Origin: Nocardiopsis flavescens
GTDB taxonomy: Bacteria > Actinomycetota > Actinomycetes > Streptosporangiales > Streptosporangiaceae
DNA: 64,000 nt
Reading direction: 5' to 3'
NCBI RefSeq assembly: GCF_900141985.1
Contig: NZ_FQZK01000022.1
Coordinates: forward strand, 29,280 to 93,279
Part shown: in pieces, positions 20,929 through 29,890 of the stretch
Position numbering within the stretch: position 1 is the stretch's first letter
Layout: every line of letters begins with the position of its first letter
The notes under the pieces: generated by a model
Database searches by the model: none
What the model was told of the DNA's origin: nothing
What the model saw: the letters and a program-made list of their open reading frames with translations, nothing else
Position numbers and translations under genes: made by a program

Positions 20929-21873
20929 TCAGGCGGGCGGGGTGAAGGAGCGGGTGCGGGTGAGCCCGGCGGCCCGGCCCTTGCCCGCGATCACCAGGGC
21001 CATCTTGCGGGAGGCCTCGTCCAGCATCTCCTCGCCGAGCATGACGGCGCCGCGCCGCTCGACGCCGGTGGCGTGGGCGTAGGCGTCCAGGATCAGCTCG
21101 GCGTGGTCGTAGTCCTCCTGGCCGGGGGCGAAGACCTCGTTGGCCGCCTCGACCTGGAGGGGGTGCAGCACCCACTTGCCGTCGAAGCCCAGGGCCGCGG
21201 AGCGCCCGGCGGCGCGGCGGAACGCGTCCACGTCGCGGATCTGGAGGTAGGGGCCGTCCACTGCCTGGAGGCCGTGGGCGCGGGCGGCGGTGAGGATGCG
21301 CATGAGGACGTAGTGGTAGGCGTCGCCGGTGTCGTAGCCGGGCGGCTGCTCCCCCACCACCAGCGATTTCATGTTCAGGGAGGCCATGAAGTCCGCGGGG
21401 CCGAACACCAGGGTCTCCAGGCGCGGGGAGGCGGCGGCGATCCCCTCGACCTCGGTCAGGCCGGCAGCGTCCTCGATCTGGGCCTCGATGCCGATGCGGC
21501 CCACGGGCAGCCCGGCGGCGCGCTCGACCTGGGTGAGCAGGGTGTCCAGCCACTGGACGTCGCGGGCCGCGGTCACCTTGGGCAGCACCAGCGCGTCCAG
21601 GTGGGCGCCCGCGCCCTCCACGACGGCGATGACGTCCCGGTAGCACCAGGCGGTGGAGGTGTCGTTGACGCGGACGGTGCGCACCTTCTCCCCCCAGCCG
21701 CCGCCGGCGAGGGCGGCGACCGCGGCGGCGCGGGCCGCCTCCTTCTCGGCGGGGGCGACCGCGTCCTCCAGATCGAGGAAGAAGGCGTCCGCGTCCAGTC
21801 CGCGCGCCTTCTCCACGAACCGCGGATTGGATGCCGGCACCGCCAGTACCGACCGCCGCGCCCTGAGTCCCAT
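20929..21873 (-). CDS. CoA ester lyase (HpcH/HpaI, citrate lyase beta-like)
   Basis: A 314-residue TIM-barrel enzyme of the HpcH/HpaI aldolase/citrate lyase beta family. Such enzymes cleave or form 3-hydroxyacyl-CoA esters (malyl-CoA, citramalyl-CoA, beta-methylmalyl-CoA) with Mg2+. Visible are the N-terminal RSVLAVPASNPRFVEKA, the metal and CoA site FLDLEDAV, RVND, LPKV, IEAQIEDA and FGPADFMASL. Start ATG 21873 is preceded by GAGGGGGA; the open frame runs further upstream without support. It is divergent from the molybdoenzyme gene with 121 bases between starts. The exact substrate cannot be fixed from sequence. Confidence 0.88.
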   Translation of the reverse strand: MGLRARRSVLAVPASNPRFVEKARGLDADAFFLDLEDAVAPAEKEAARAAAVAALAGGGWGEKVRTVRVNDTSTAWCYRDVIAVVEGAGAHLDALVLPKVTAARDVQWLDTLLTQVERAAGLPVGRIGIEAQIEDAAGLTEVEGIAAASPRLETLVFGPADFMASLNMKSLVVGEQPPGYDTGDAYHYVLMRILTAARAHGLQAVDGPYLQIRDVDAFRRAAGRSAALGFDGKWVLHPLQVEAANEVFAPGQEDYDHAELILDAYAHATGVERRGAVMLGEEMLDEASRKMALVIAGKGRAAGLTRTRSFTPPA

Positions 21874-21994
21874 GCCCGTCCCCCTCGTCGTCCCGCCGCG
21901 ATGCGGCCCCATCATCGCATCCCCCGCCCTGCCCCGTGAGGTGCATAAAGTGGGACGGGGCCCCGCGGGCCCCCAGAACCGTGAGGAGCCGCCG

Positions 21995-24319
21995 ATGTCC
22001 ACCACGTCGTACCCGACCAGCGCCCACTGGGGCAGTTACCGGGTCCTGGTCAGCGACGGCCGCGTGGTGGGGGTGCGGCCGGACCCGGACGACCCGGCGC
22101 CGTCCCCGGTCATGGAGAACACCCCCGGCGCCCAGCACCACGCGTCGCGGGTGGCCCGGCCCGCCGTGCGGCGGCGGTGGCTGGAGCACGGCCCCGGGCC
22201 GGACCCGCGCCGGGGCGACCCCGACGACGAGTACGTCGAGGTCGGCTGGGACCGGGCGCTGGACCTGCTCGCCGCCGAGCTGGACCGGGTGCGCTCGACG
22301 CACGGGAACGCGGCGATCTACGGCGGGTCCTACGGCTGGGGCAGCTCCGGGCGGGTGCACCACGCGCAGAGCCAGCTGCACCGGTTCCTCAACACCGTCG
22401 GCGGGTACACGCGCTCGCGCACGACCTACAGCCACGGCGCGGTGGAGACCCTGTTCCCGCGCCTCATCGGCACCCCGGCGGCCAACCGGCTGCTGCACCG
22501 CGCCCCCTCGTGGGAGGCGATCCGGGAGCACACCGACCTGGTGGTGACGTTCGGCGGGCTGCGGGTGTCCAACATGTGGATGACCTCGGGCGGCCGGGCC
22601 GCGCAGACGGCGGGCCCCGCGATGCGGCGGGCCTCCGACGCGGGCGTGGGGTTCGTGTCGCTGTCGCCGCTGCGCGACGACACCCCCGACGACGTCAAGG
22701 CCGAGTGGGTCCCGCTGCGGCCGGGCACCGACACGGCGGTGCTGCTGGCGCTCATGCACGTGCTGTTCACCGAGGGCCTGGCCGACACCGGCTTCCTGGA
22801 CCGGTACACGGTGGGCGCCGACGCGGTGCGCTCCTACGTGCTGGGCGGGCGCGACGAGCGGGGGCAGGGCCCCGGCACGGCCCGCACCCCGGAGTGGGCG
22901 GAGCGGATCAGCGGAGTGCCCGCCGCGGAGATCCGCGCACTGGCCCGGGCCATGGCGGGCGGGCGCACGCTGGTCAACGTGGGCTGGTCGGTGCAGCGGG
23001 CCCGGTACGGGGAGCAGCCGCTGTGGGCCGGGCTGGCGCTGGCCTGCTGCCTGGGGCAGGTGGGCCTGCCGGGCGGCGGTTTCGCGTCCGGGTACGGGTC
23101 CATGGGCAACTACGGGGGCGGGTCCACGCCGCTGGGCCTGCCGGTGATGCCGCAGGGCGACAACGCGGTCAAGGACTTCATCCCGGTGGCACGGGTGTCG
23201 GACATGCTGCTGAACCCGGGCGGGGCGTACCGCTACGACGGCGAGGACCGGCGCTACCCCGACATCAGGCTCGTGTACTGGGCGGGCGGCAACCCGTTCC
23301 ACCACCACCAGGACCTCGTCCGGCTGGCCCGCGCGTTCGGGCGGCCGGAGACCGTGGTGGTGCACGAGACGCACTGGACGGCGACCGCCCGGCACGCCGA
23401 CATCGTGATCCCGTCCACGACGGTGCTGGAGCGCGACGACCTCACGGCCAGCCGGGGCGACCTGAGCCTGCGGGCGATGCCCCGGGCGGTGCCGCCGCAC
23501 GGGCAGGCCCGCGACGAGTACGACACGTACGCCGACCTGGCGGAGCGGCTGGGCGTGCGGGAGGCGTTCACCGAGGGGCGCACCGCGGACGGGTGGATGC
23601 GCGAGATCTACCGGCGGTGGCGGTCGCTGGTGACGCGGCGCGGGATCGAGGTCCCGGAGTTCGACGCGTTCTGGGCGGCGGGCCGGGTGGAGATGCCGGC
23701 GCGGGTCGAGGACGAGGCGCTGCTGGCCGACTTCCGCGACGACCCGGAGGGGAGGGCGCTGCGGACGCCGAGCGGGCGGATCGAGCTGTACTCGGAAACG
23801 ATCGCCTCGTTCGGCTACGAGGACTGCCCGGGGCTCCCGGCGTGGCTGGGGCCGGGGGTGGCGGAGCCGAGCGGGGAGTTCCCGCTGGTGCTGGTGGCCA
23901 ACCAGCCGACGGGGCGCCTGCACGGCCAGCAGGACATGGGCGCGCACAGCATGCGGGAGAAGGTGGGCGGCCGGGCACCGGTGCGGCTGCACCCGGACGA
24001 CGCGGCCGGGCTGGGGATCGGCGACGGGGACCTGGTGCGGGTGGTCGGCCCGCGCGGGTCGTGCCTGGCGGGCGCGGTGCTGAGCGACGCGCTGGCGCCG
24101 GGGGTGGTGCAGCTGTCGACGGGCGCCTGGTACGACCCGTCGTCGGCGGCGGCGACGTGCGTGCACGGCAACCCGAACGCGCTGATCGAGGACGTGGGCA
24201 CCTCGTCGCTGAGCCAGGGCTGCACGGGCCAGCTGGCCCGGGTCCGGGTGGAGCGCTTCGACGGCACCCCGCCCCCGGTCCGCGCCTTCGACCCGCCCCG
24301 CGGAACCACCCCCGCCTGA
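21995..24319 (+). CDS. Molybdopterin oxidoreductase of the biotin/TMAO/DMSO reductase family
   Basis: A 774-residue single-subunit molybdenum enzyme of the BisC/TorA/DorA group. Serine 146 in TTYSHGA is at the position of the molybdenum-ligating serine, and YGGSYGWGSSGRVHHAQSQL is diagnostic for S- and N-oxide reductases. Other cofactor-binding stretches include WAGGNPFHHHQD, ETHWTATARHADIVIPST and the C-terminal LVANQPTGRLHGQ...HPDDA. There is no N-terminal iron-sulfur motif and no twin-arginine signal, so it should be cytoplasmic, like biotin sulfoxide reductase. Likely roles are reduction of biotin or methionine sulfoxide. Start ATG 21995, with GAGGAG at 21983-21988. Confidence 0.88.
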   Translation: MSTTSYPTSAHWGSYRVLVSDGRVVGVRPDPDDPAPSPVMENTPGAQHHASRVARPAVRRRWLEHGPGPDPRRGDPDDEYVEVGWDRALDLLAAELDRVRSTHGNAAIYGGSYGWGSSGRVHHAQSQLHRFLNTVGGYTRSRTTYSHGAVETLFPRLIGTPAANRLLHRAPSWEAIREHTDLVVTFGGLRVSNMWMTSGGRAAQTAGPAMRRASDAGVGFVSLSPLRDDTPDDVKAEWVPLRPGTDTAVLLALMHVLFTEGLADTGFLDRYTVGADAVRSYVLGGRDERGQGPGTARTPEWAERISGVPAAEIRALARAMAGGRTLVNVGWSVQRARYGEQPLWAGLALACCLGQVGLPGGGFASGYGSMGNYGGGSTPLGLPVMPQGDNAVKDFIPVARVSDMLLNPGGAYRYDGEDRRYPDIRLVYWAGGNPFHHHQDLVRLARAFGRPETVVVHETHWTATARHADIVIPSTTVLERDDLTASRGDLSLRAMPRAVPPHGQARDEYDTYADLAERLGVREAFTEGRTADGWMREIYRRWRSLVTRRGIEVPEFDAFWAAGRVEMPARVEDEALLADFRDDPEGRALRTPSGRIELYSETIASFGYEDCPGLPAWLGPGVAEPSGEFPLVLVANQPTGRLHGQQDMGAHSMREKVGGRAPVRLHPDDAAGLGIGDGDLVRVVGPRGSCLAGAVLSDALAPGVVQLSTGAWYDPSSAAATCVHGNPNALIEDVGTSSLSQGCTGQLARVRVERFDGTPPPVRAFDPPRGTTPA

Positions 24320-24654
24320 GCCCCGGCCACGTGGCCTCCCACCCGCCCGGGGCCGGACCGGGGCCTGTGCCGCAGCGGTTTTCTCCGAACCGGAGCGCCC
24401 GGCCCCAGCCGGTCGGCGGACCGCGGCCTGCGCCCCAGCCGTAGAGCGTCGCTTCCGGCTCAGGTCGCGGGGGTGAGGGCTCGACCGGAGTTGTCCCCAA
24501 AACTCAGCCGCTTGGGAACGGCGGCCAGCGGAGCGTGGACCCGGCCCCGGGCGGGTGAAAAGCCGCGTGGCGCAGGCACCGGCCCGGCGACGTCCTGCTG
24601 GGGGCGGCGGAACGCCGTTGCCCCGCCGGTGTCCCCTTCCCTAGAGTTCCGGGA
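24320..24654. other. 335-base intergenic region
   Basis: A 12-bp perfect palindrome lies at 24325-24336, six bases after the molybdoenzyme stop; it may be part of a weak terminator. No promoter, RNA gene or credible open frame was recognised in the rest, which must include the promoter of the acetyltransferase gene. Confidence 0.4.
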
Positions 24655-25158
24655 ATGAAGATCAGACCAGGCTCCACCGCCGACCTCCACACCGTGCTCG
24701 GCATGCTCGACTCCGCCGTCGAGTGGCTCGTCGCGAACGGCAGGACCGGGCAGTGGGGCACCGAGCCCTGGTCGTCGCGGCCCCGGTCGGTCACGCGCAT
24801 CGAGAAGATGCTGGCCCAGGGCGAGCCCTGGATCGCGGAGGTCGGCGGCGAGCCCGCGGGCACCCTCATCCTGGACTCCGCGCCCGGTCCCGAGGTCCCG
24901 GCCGCCGACGAGCCCGAGGTGTACGTCCGCCTCCTGGTCACCGACCGCCGCTTCGCGGGCCACCGCGTGGGCGCCACCCTCCTGGAGCACGCCGCGGACG
25001 AGACCCGCCGCAAGGGCGTCGACCTGCTCCGCGTCGACTGCTTCGCGGGCAGCGAGGGCCGCCTCGTCGCCTACTACACCGGCCAGGGCTTCACCCCCAC
25101 CGGCACCTTCACCGTAGGCGAGTGGCACGGGCGGATCCTCGCCAGGCGGATGGGCTGA
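24655..25158 (+). CDS. GNAT-family N-acetyltransferase
   Basis: A 167-residue single GNAT domain that should transfer an acetyl group from acetyl-CoA to an amine. The core strand VYVRLLVTDRRFAGHRVGATL contains the acetyl-CoA pyrophosphate loop (RFAGHRVG), followed by LLRVDCFAG and YYTGQGF near the C-terminus. The substrate is unknown. The gene is monocistronic and converges on the desaturase gene, leaving 13 bases between stops. Confidence 0.88.
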   Translation: MKIRPGSTADLHTVLGMLDSAVEWLVANGRTGQWGTEPWSSRPRSVTRIEKMLAQGEPWIAEVGGEPAGTLILDSAPGPEVPAADEPEVYVRLLVTDRRFAGHRVGATLLEHAADETRRKGVDLLRVDCFAGSEGRLVAYYTGQGFTPTGTFTVGEWHGRILARRMG

Positions 25159-25171
25159 GGGGCCTCCGGGC

Positions 25172-26230
25172 TCAGTATTCGAGTTCCGGCCGCAGCGGCC
25201 CGCCCACGCGGTGCAGATGGCGCAGCACCTCCGCGTAGGACCGGAAGAACCCCGTCTCGTGGTACTCCAGCCCGAATCGCGCGCACGCCGCACGCACCAA
25301 CGGTTGCACGCGGCGCAGGTTGGGCCGGGGCATCGACGGGAAAAGGTGGTGCTCGATCTGGTAGTTCAGCCCGCCCAGGAGCAGGTCGACCACGACCCCG
25401 CCCCGTATGTTCCGCGAAGTGAGCACCTGGCGGCGCAGGAACCCCGTCTTCGTTCCCTCCGCCACCACCGGCATCCCCTTGTGGTTCGGGGCGAAGGAGC
25501 ACCCCATGTACAGCCCGAACACGCCCTGGTTCACCAGCACGAAGCACAGCGCCTGCAACGGGGTGAGGGTGGCCAGCACGACCGCCAGGTAGGCGCAGAA
25601 GTGCACCGCCAGCAGAGTCGCCTCGGCCATCCGGGTCCGCAGCGGCAGGTCCGTGCGCCGCACGACCCCCGCGACCGAGGCGAAGTGCAGGTGGAAAGCC
25701 TCCAGGAGGAGCATAGGGAAGAACAGCCACGCCTGGCTCCGGGCCAGCCACCTCCCCGGCCCTCGTCGACGCAGTAGGGCCTGCTCCCGGCTGAACGCCA
25801 GGGCCGCCCCCGCGATGTCGGGGTCTCTGCCCTCGTGGTTGGGGTGCGCGTGGTGCCGGTCGTGCTTGTCGACCCACCACCCGTACGCCAGCCCCACCAG
25901 CAGGTCCCCGTGGATCCAGCCGATGGCGCGGTTGGCACGCTCGCCCTCGGCGATCTGCCCGTGGCCGGCGTCGTGGCCGATGAAGGCGGTCTGGGTGAAC
26001 AGCAGCCCCAGGACCGCGGCGGTGACCATCTGCCACCAGGACGGACCGATGAGGACGAAGGCCGTCCAGGCCGCCAGGAGCAGGAACAGCGTGACGGCGA
26101 TCCGCACCGCGTAGTGGCCCCGGCGCCTGCGCAGCAACCCCTGTTCGCCCACCTCTCGGGAGAGGACCGCGAAATCACTCCCCCGTCGCCCGGACGTCGT
26201 CTCCGGATGCCGCGTCGCGCCTTCGGTCAT
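25172..26230 (-). CDS. Membrane fatty-acid desaturase
   Basis: A 352-residue di-iron acyl desaturase. The three histidine boxes are complete: HDAGH at residues 86-90, HDRHH at 123-127, and QIEHH at 291-295. Four hydrophobic segments pair around them. The QxxHH third box places it with acyl-lipid/acyl-CoA desaturases of the delta-5/6/12 type rather than soluble acyl-ACP enzymes. It needs electrons from a ferredoxin or cytochrome not encoded here. Its ATG overlaps the stop of the upstream DUF5994-STAS gene by four bases, so the two are translationally coupled, suggesting regulated control of membrane fluidity. Confidence 0.9.
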   Translation of the reverse strand: MTEGATRHPETTSGRRGSDFAVLSREVGEQGLLRRRRGHYAVRIAVTLFLLLAAWTAFVLIGPSWWQMVTAAVLGLLFTQTAFIGHDAGHGQIAEGERANRAIGWIHGDLLVGLAYGWWVDKHDRHHAHPNHEGRDPDIAGAALAFSREQALLRRRGPGRWLARSQAWLFFPMLLLEAFHLHFASVAGVVRRTDLPLRTRMAEATLLAVHFCAYLAVVLATLTPLQALCFVLVNQGVFGLYMGCSFAPNHKGMPVVAEGTKTGFLRRQVLTSRNIRGGVVVDLLLGGLNYQIEHHLFPSMPRPNLRRVQPLVRAACARFGLEYHETGFFRSYAEVLRHLHRVGGPLRPELEY

Positions 26231-27117
26231 CCGGCCATCGCCTCCCCCACCGTCGCATGCACGGGCGGGAGCCCGTGCCTTCCGGTGAGCTCCAGGAGTG
26301 CGGCGACCCGCGCCGAGGGCGCGGCCAGGCGCAGGTCGACCCCCGCCCGTTCGGCACGGTCCCGGACCTCGGCCAGGAGGGAGAGCCCGGCGGCGCTGAA
26401 GAAGACCACCCCGGACAGGTCGATGACCACCTTCTCCCCCCGCCGCCCTCGTTCTCCTCGGTCGCGCACCACCTCGAACAGCCGCGTCCGATACTCGGAG
26501 AACGTGACGAGGTCGATATCGCCGACGACGCGGACCAGCGTTCCCCGCTTGTGCTTCCTCCACGACACCGCACTGCGGCGTGAGACGCGCGTTCGCCTCC
26601 CGCCCGCCTGGTAGAGCCCGCCTCCCTCGGATTCCCAGTCCATCTCCTGAGGCGTGCGGGGGGAGGGCATGAGCAGGGAGGCCGCGTCCATGATCTCTGA
26701 GGCCCGGCTGGTATTGGTGGACAGGGCCGCGAGGTCGATGGCCGACCAGGCGGAGAACGCCGCCACGCCGGGCGGCACGACCAGCAGGCGGGTGCGTGAG
26801 CCGTTGGCACCGACCGCGACCAAGAGGTCCGGCGGTGTCTCCAGCGACCACGAGAGGCGGACCGCGCGACCGGCCACGGCAAGGAAGCCGGGGCGGCGGT
26901 ACCAGCCGGTCACCCCCAGTTCGAGCAGGTGGACGGGACCACGCCGGTCGTCGAGGGCGAGGACGAGCCCGGGCAGTTCAGCGACGGGGTCGCCCGACCT
27001 GGGCCACCAGCCGCCGTCCAGAACCGCTCCGCGGTGCGGGATGGGGTTGAGCCTCAAACGGGGGACCGAGGGCTGGGAATCGGACTCGATGGGCGGGTGG
27101 GACGTGAAAGAGGCCAT
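26227..27117 (-). CDS. DUF5994-STAS fusion protein
   Basis: A 296-residue fusion. Residues about 20-150 match the actinobacterial DUF5994 pattern (RLRLNPIPHRGAVLDGGWWP, VHLLELGVTGWYRRP). Residues about 190-290 form a STAS domain (GTLVRVVGDIDLVTFSEYR, VVIDLSGVVFFSAAGLSLL). In the phospho-acceptor loop the Asp is replaced by Phe before Ser-Ala-Ala-Gly, though the Ser remains. Start ATG 27117 was chosen because upstream codons lack the conserved start of DUF5994. It is coupled by a four-base overlap to the desaturase gene. An anti-anti-sigma or scaffold role is inferred from STAS; DUF5994 has no known function. Confidence 0.78.
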   Translation of the reverse strand: MASFTSHPPIESDSQPSVPRLRLNPIPHRGAVLDGGWWPRSGDPVAELPGLVLALDDRRGPVHLLELGVTGWYRRPGFLAVAGRAVRLSWSLETPPDLLVAVGANGSRTRLLVVPPGVAAFSAWSAIDLAALSTNTSRASEIMDAASLLMPSPRTPQEMDWESEGGGLYQAGGRRTRVSRRSAVSWRKHKRGTLVRVVGDIDLVTFSEYRTRLFEVVRDRGERGRRGEKVVIDLSGVVFFSAAGLSLLAEVRDRAERAGVDLRLAAPSARVAALLELTGRHGLPPVHATVGEAMAG

Positions 27118-27624
27118 GAGAGCCTGCTCCGCATTCCCCGGGCCGGAAAAGCGGTACTCGTCCCGGTCCGGATGGGAGCGCGACGCCGCGGGCGCGCCAC
27201 GCGAGGCGGGAGAGGGGCCAGGTTCCAGGCCTGCACCGCACATGGCATGGCGGCCCGGGATATCGGTTCCGGATCCTGCGCTGCCGTCGCATACTCGCCC
27301 CGGTGTACCGGGCTCTCTCGAAACGGGTCATTTCCCCCGTTCACCCCCATGCTACGCCCTCACCTCGTATTTTCCAGGGGTGCACGCACCCCCACGTGCC
27401 CGGCTCCCCGGAGCGGACACCGCGGTCGCGGCCGGTCGACGTACCGGACCTCAATCGAGAGAGCCGTGGTGACCGTCCGCGGGTCCGCCGGCGGTCCGCT
27501 GCAAAAGGCAGCCGTCGCCGACCGGCGGACGGCACTTCGGGGAACGTACCGGTTCACCCACAAGGTCCGCCCCAGCAGAGATCTGGTCGCGATCCACGCG
27601 GTCAGGCGCCAGCGACCCCGGGGC
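27118..27624. other. 507-base intergenic region upstream of the DUF5994-STAS operon
   Basis: It lies between two minus-strand genes: the start of the STAS fusion gene and the stop of the PrsW-like gene. It has a short inverted repeat (27322-27327 with 27336-27341) and locally lower GC around 27320-27380, which is the best place for the minus-strand promoter. No firm -35/-10 or SigB-type match was found and no open frame looks coding. Confidence 0.4.
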
Positions 27625-29781
27625 TCAGCGCACGAGCAGCCGGTCGACGGACCGGGGCAGCAGCAGGCCGCCCAGCCCGACCACCGCGTACACCACCTGG
27701 CCGGGCGCCAGCATGCCCAGCACCGCGCCGCTGTTGGCGGTCGGCGACCGCAGGAAGTCGCGCATGTGCGGGTGGGCGCGCGGCACCCCGTTGCCCGACA
27801 CCAGCAGGAGCAGCACGGCGGCGAGCAGCACCCCCGCCCACACCGCGTCGAACGCCGACAGCCCCGCGAACCAGGTCTGCGAGCGCTCCAGCGCCAGCAG
27901 CGCGTATCCCGGCTCCCCGGCCGGGGTGCGCGGCGCCACGACCGGGGCGGCGACGCCCGACACCGCCAGGGCGGCGGCCCCCGTCATCGCGGTGACACCG
28001 CCGGTGGCCGCCAGCCCCAGCCTGCGGGCCAGGTCGCGGGCGGTCCGCGTCAGGTCCTGCTGCGACGGGTAGTGCCGCCAGGGCCTGCCCGCCGACCGCG
28101 CCTCCCCCATCGCGTTGGCCCGCCGCCGTCTCAGGAACCGCCAGGTGTCCCCCAGGGTCGCCGGCCCGCGGCGCGCCGCGATCGTGCACGCCGCCAGCTC
28201 GTGCACGATCATCGCCAGCGTGGTGGTCAGCGTGACCGGCAGCTCCGCCCAGGCCAGCGCCGCCCGGCGGAACCCCGGGGCGATGTCCCCCGGCACCCGC
28301 ACGCGCATCGCCACCGCCCGGCCGCGCGCCCTCCTGCGCAGCCCCGCCAGCGGCGGCAGCCCCGGCAGCGGGGGTGTGCTCTCCGCCGCCGTCGCGATGA
28401 GCCGGTAGTCCAGCGCCACCGCGCACAGCACCAGGACCACCAGCAGGAAGGGTGTCAGCACGCCCCCGCCGAGCACTCCCAGCACCGCGCCCGACGCCGG
28501 GTGCAGCTCCGCCCCGGCCAGGATCGCGTTGAGGTTCAGGTGTTCCAGGAACGCCAGCAGCACCGCCAGCGGCGGCAGCGCCCACAGCCGGCGCCCCCGG
28601 CCCACGACCGCCAGCCCGATCGCGGCGCCCACGAGGCCGGTGGTCACCGCGTGCCCCGAGAACGCCGCCACCATCTCCCCGGTCTCGCGGTCCATGACCT
28701 CGCTGCCGCCCGGCAGGAACCACCCCCCGCCGCCGGACCCGCCCACGGCGAGCGCGGTGACCAGGTGCTCCGCCAGCTGGAACCCGGCCCCCGAGGCCGC
28801 CGCCAGCAGCGCGAAGTCCACCGCGGCCAGCCTCCGGGCGCGGCGCAGCGCCACCAGGGGCAGCAGGAGCAGCGGCAGCAGCTTGCCGGCCTCCTCCACG
28901 GTGACCGCCACGTAGGTGTAGGGCACGACGTCGTAGGTATCGGCGCCCAGCGCCCCGGCGACCGCCCGCTCGACCAGCGCCAGCGGCACCAGCAGCAGCG
29001 CCCCCAGCGCCGCCACCCGCAGCAGCGAGGAGAAGGCCACCGTCCGGGAGCGGGCCAGCACCGCCAGCTGGAACAGCACGGCGAAGAGCGTGACCAGCAC
29101 CGGCAGCACCGGGGCCGCGACGGCGGAGAGCGCGAACGGGGCGATGGCCGCCACCGCCAGCGCCGTCCACCCCGCCACCCCGCGCAGCGCCCGCAGGGCG
29201 CGGGCCGCGCCGCCGCCGCGGAGCCGGTCGGCGGCCGAGGCGGCCCGCTCGTACGGGTCGGGCCCCGGGGCGCGCCCGCGCCCGGAGCCGGCGCAGCGGT
29301 ACAGCGCCGCCGCCCGCACCAGGTCGGGGGTCTGCTCGATCTCCGCCCGCGAGGCGAAGTGCGCCCGGGCCTGGGGGATGTCGGCACCCACGAGTTCGCG
29401 CACGAAGTCCGCGGGCCCTGCCGCCACCGTCAGGTCGTCGGCGGTGATGAGCACCGCCGCGGAGAAGTCCTCCACGCACACCAGGAAGTCGGTGGGGTCG
29501 GGCCCCCAGCCGCGCACCAGGTCGATGAGGGTGTCGGTGTGCAGGGGGATCTCGGTGACGGGCTCGTAGGAGAACTCCGGCCGGGTCCGGCACACCAGCA
29601 GCCGCTCCACCCCCATGGACCGCCCGGCGGCGATGACAGCGCGCACGAGGTTGCGGTCGCGCGGCACGAGGAACGGCGTGGTGACCTTGCCGCCGACCCG
29701 GATCCACTGCGGATCCAGCTCGGTCGCTCCGGCGCACACGCGCAGGACCAGGTCCCGCGCCAGCATGGCCTGTTCTTCCAT
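27625..29781 (-). CDS. PrsW-like intramembrane protease with extra N- and C-terminal regions
   Basis: A 718-residue polytopic membrane protein. Residues 200-480 contain about eight hydrophobic helices with PrsW-type motifs: EEAGK (E296, E297, K300), FQLAEH (E338), SGHAVTTG (H377) and EHLNLN (H414). These are the glutamates and histidines expected to hold the metal of this protease family, whose best-known member cleaves anti-sigma factors. The N-terminal 150 residues form a soluble alpha/beta domain I do not recognise; the C-terminal 230 residues have several more helices around a basic loop. Typical PrsW proteins are about 220-400 residues, so this one is roughly twice as long. Protease activity is inferred. 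Confidence 0.7.
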   Translation of the reverse strand: MEEQAMLARDLVLRVCAGATELDPQWIRVGGKVTTPFLVPRDRNLVRAVIAAGRSMGVERLLVCRTRPEFSYEPVTEIPLHTDTLIDLVRGWGPDPTDFLVCVEDFSAAVLITADDLTVAAGPADFVRELVGADIPQARAHFASRAEIEQTPDLVRAAALYRCAGSGRGRAPGPDPYERAASAADRLRGGGAARALRALRGVAGWTALAVAAIAPFALSAVAAPVLPVLVTLFAVLFQLAVLARSRTVAFSSLLRVAALGALLLVPLALVERAVAGALGADTYDVVPYTYVAVTVEEAGKLLPLLLLPLVALRRARRLAAVDFALLAAASGAGFQLAEHLVTALAVGGSGGGGWFLPGGSEVMDRETGEMVAAFSGHAVTTGLVGAAIGLAVVGRGRRLWALPPLAVLLAFLEHLNLNAILAGAELHPASGAVLGVLGGGVLTPFLLVVLVLCAVALDYRLIATAAESTPPLPGLPPLAGLRRRARGRAVAMRVRVPGDIAPGFRRAALAWAELPVTLTTTLAMIVHELAACTIAARRGPATLGDTWRFLRRRRANAMGEARSAGRPWRHYPSQQDLTRTARDLARRLGLAATGGVTAMTGAAALAVSGVAAPVVAPRTPAGEPGYALLALERSQTWFAGLSAFDAVWAGVLLAAVLLLLVSGNGVPRAHPHMRDFLRSPTANSGAVLGMLAPGQVVYAVVGLGGLLLPRSVDRLLVR

Positions 29782-29890
29782 CAGGGGTCCTCGTGCCGTC
29801 GGGGGTCGAACGGGTGGGGGCCGGCGCGCCCGGGACCGTGTCCGCGGGGCGTTCCGGCCCGACCGAGCATAACGGCGGGACCCGGGCCCG

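Noticed and set aside
18632..24166. A single 1844-codon minus-strand frame
   Set aside because: Only the part up to 20152 encodes the histidine kinase. The rest crosses the response regulator, the lyase and the molybdoenzyme in wrong frames and is Arg/Pro/Ala-rich.
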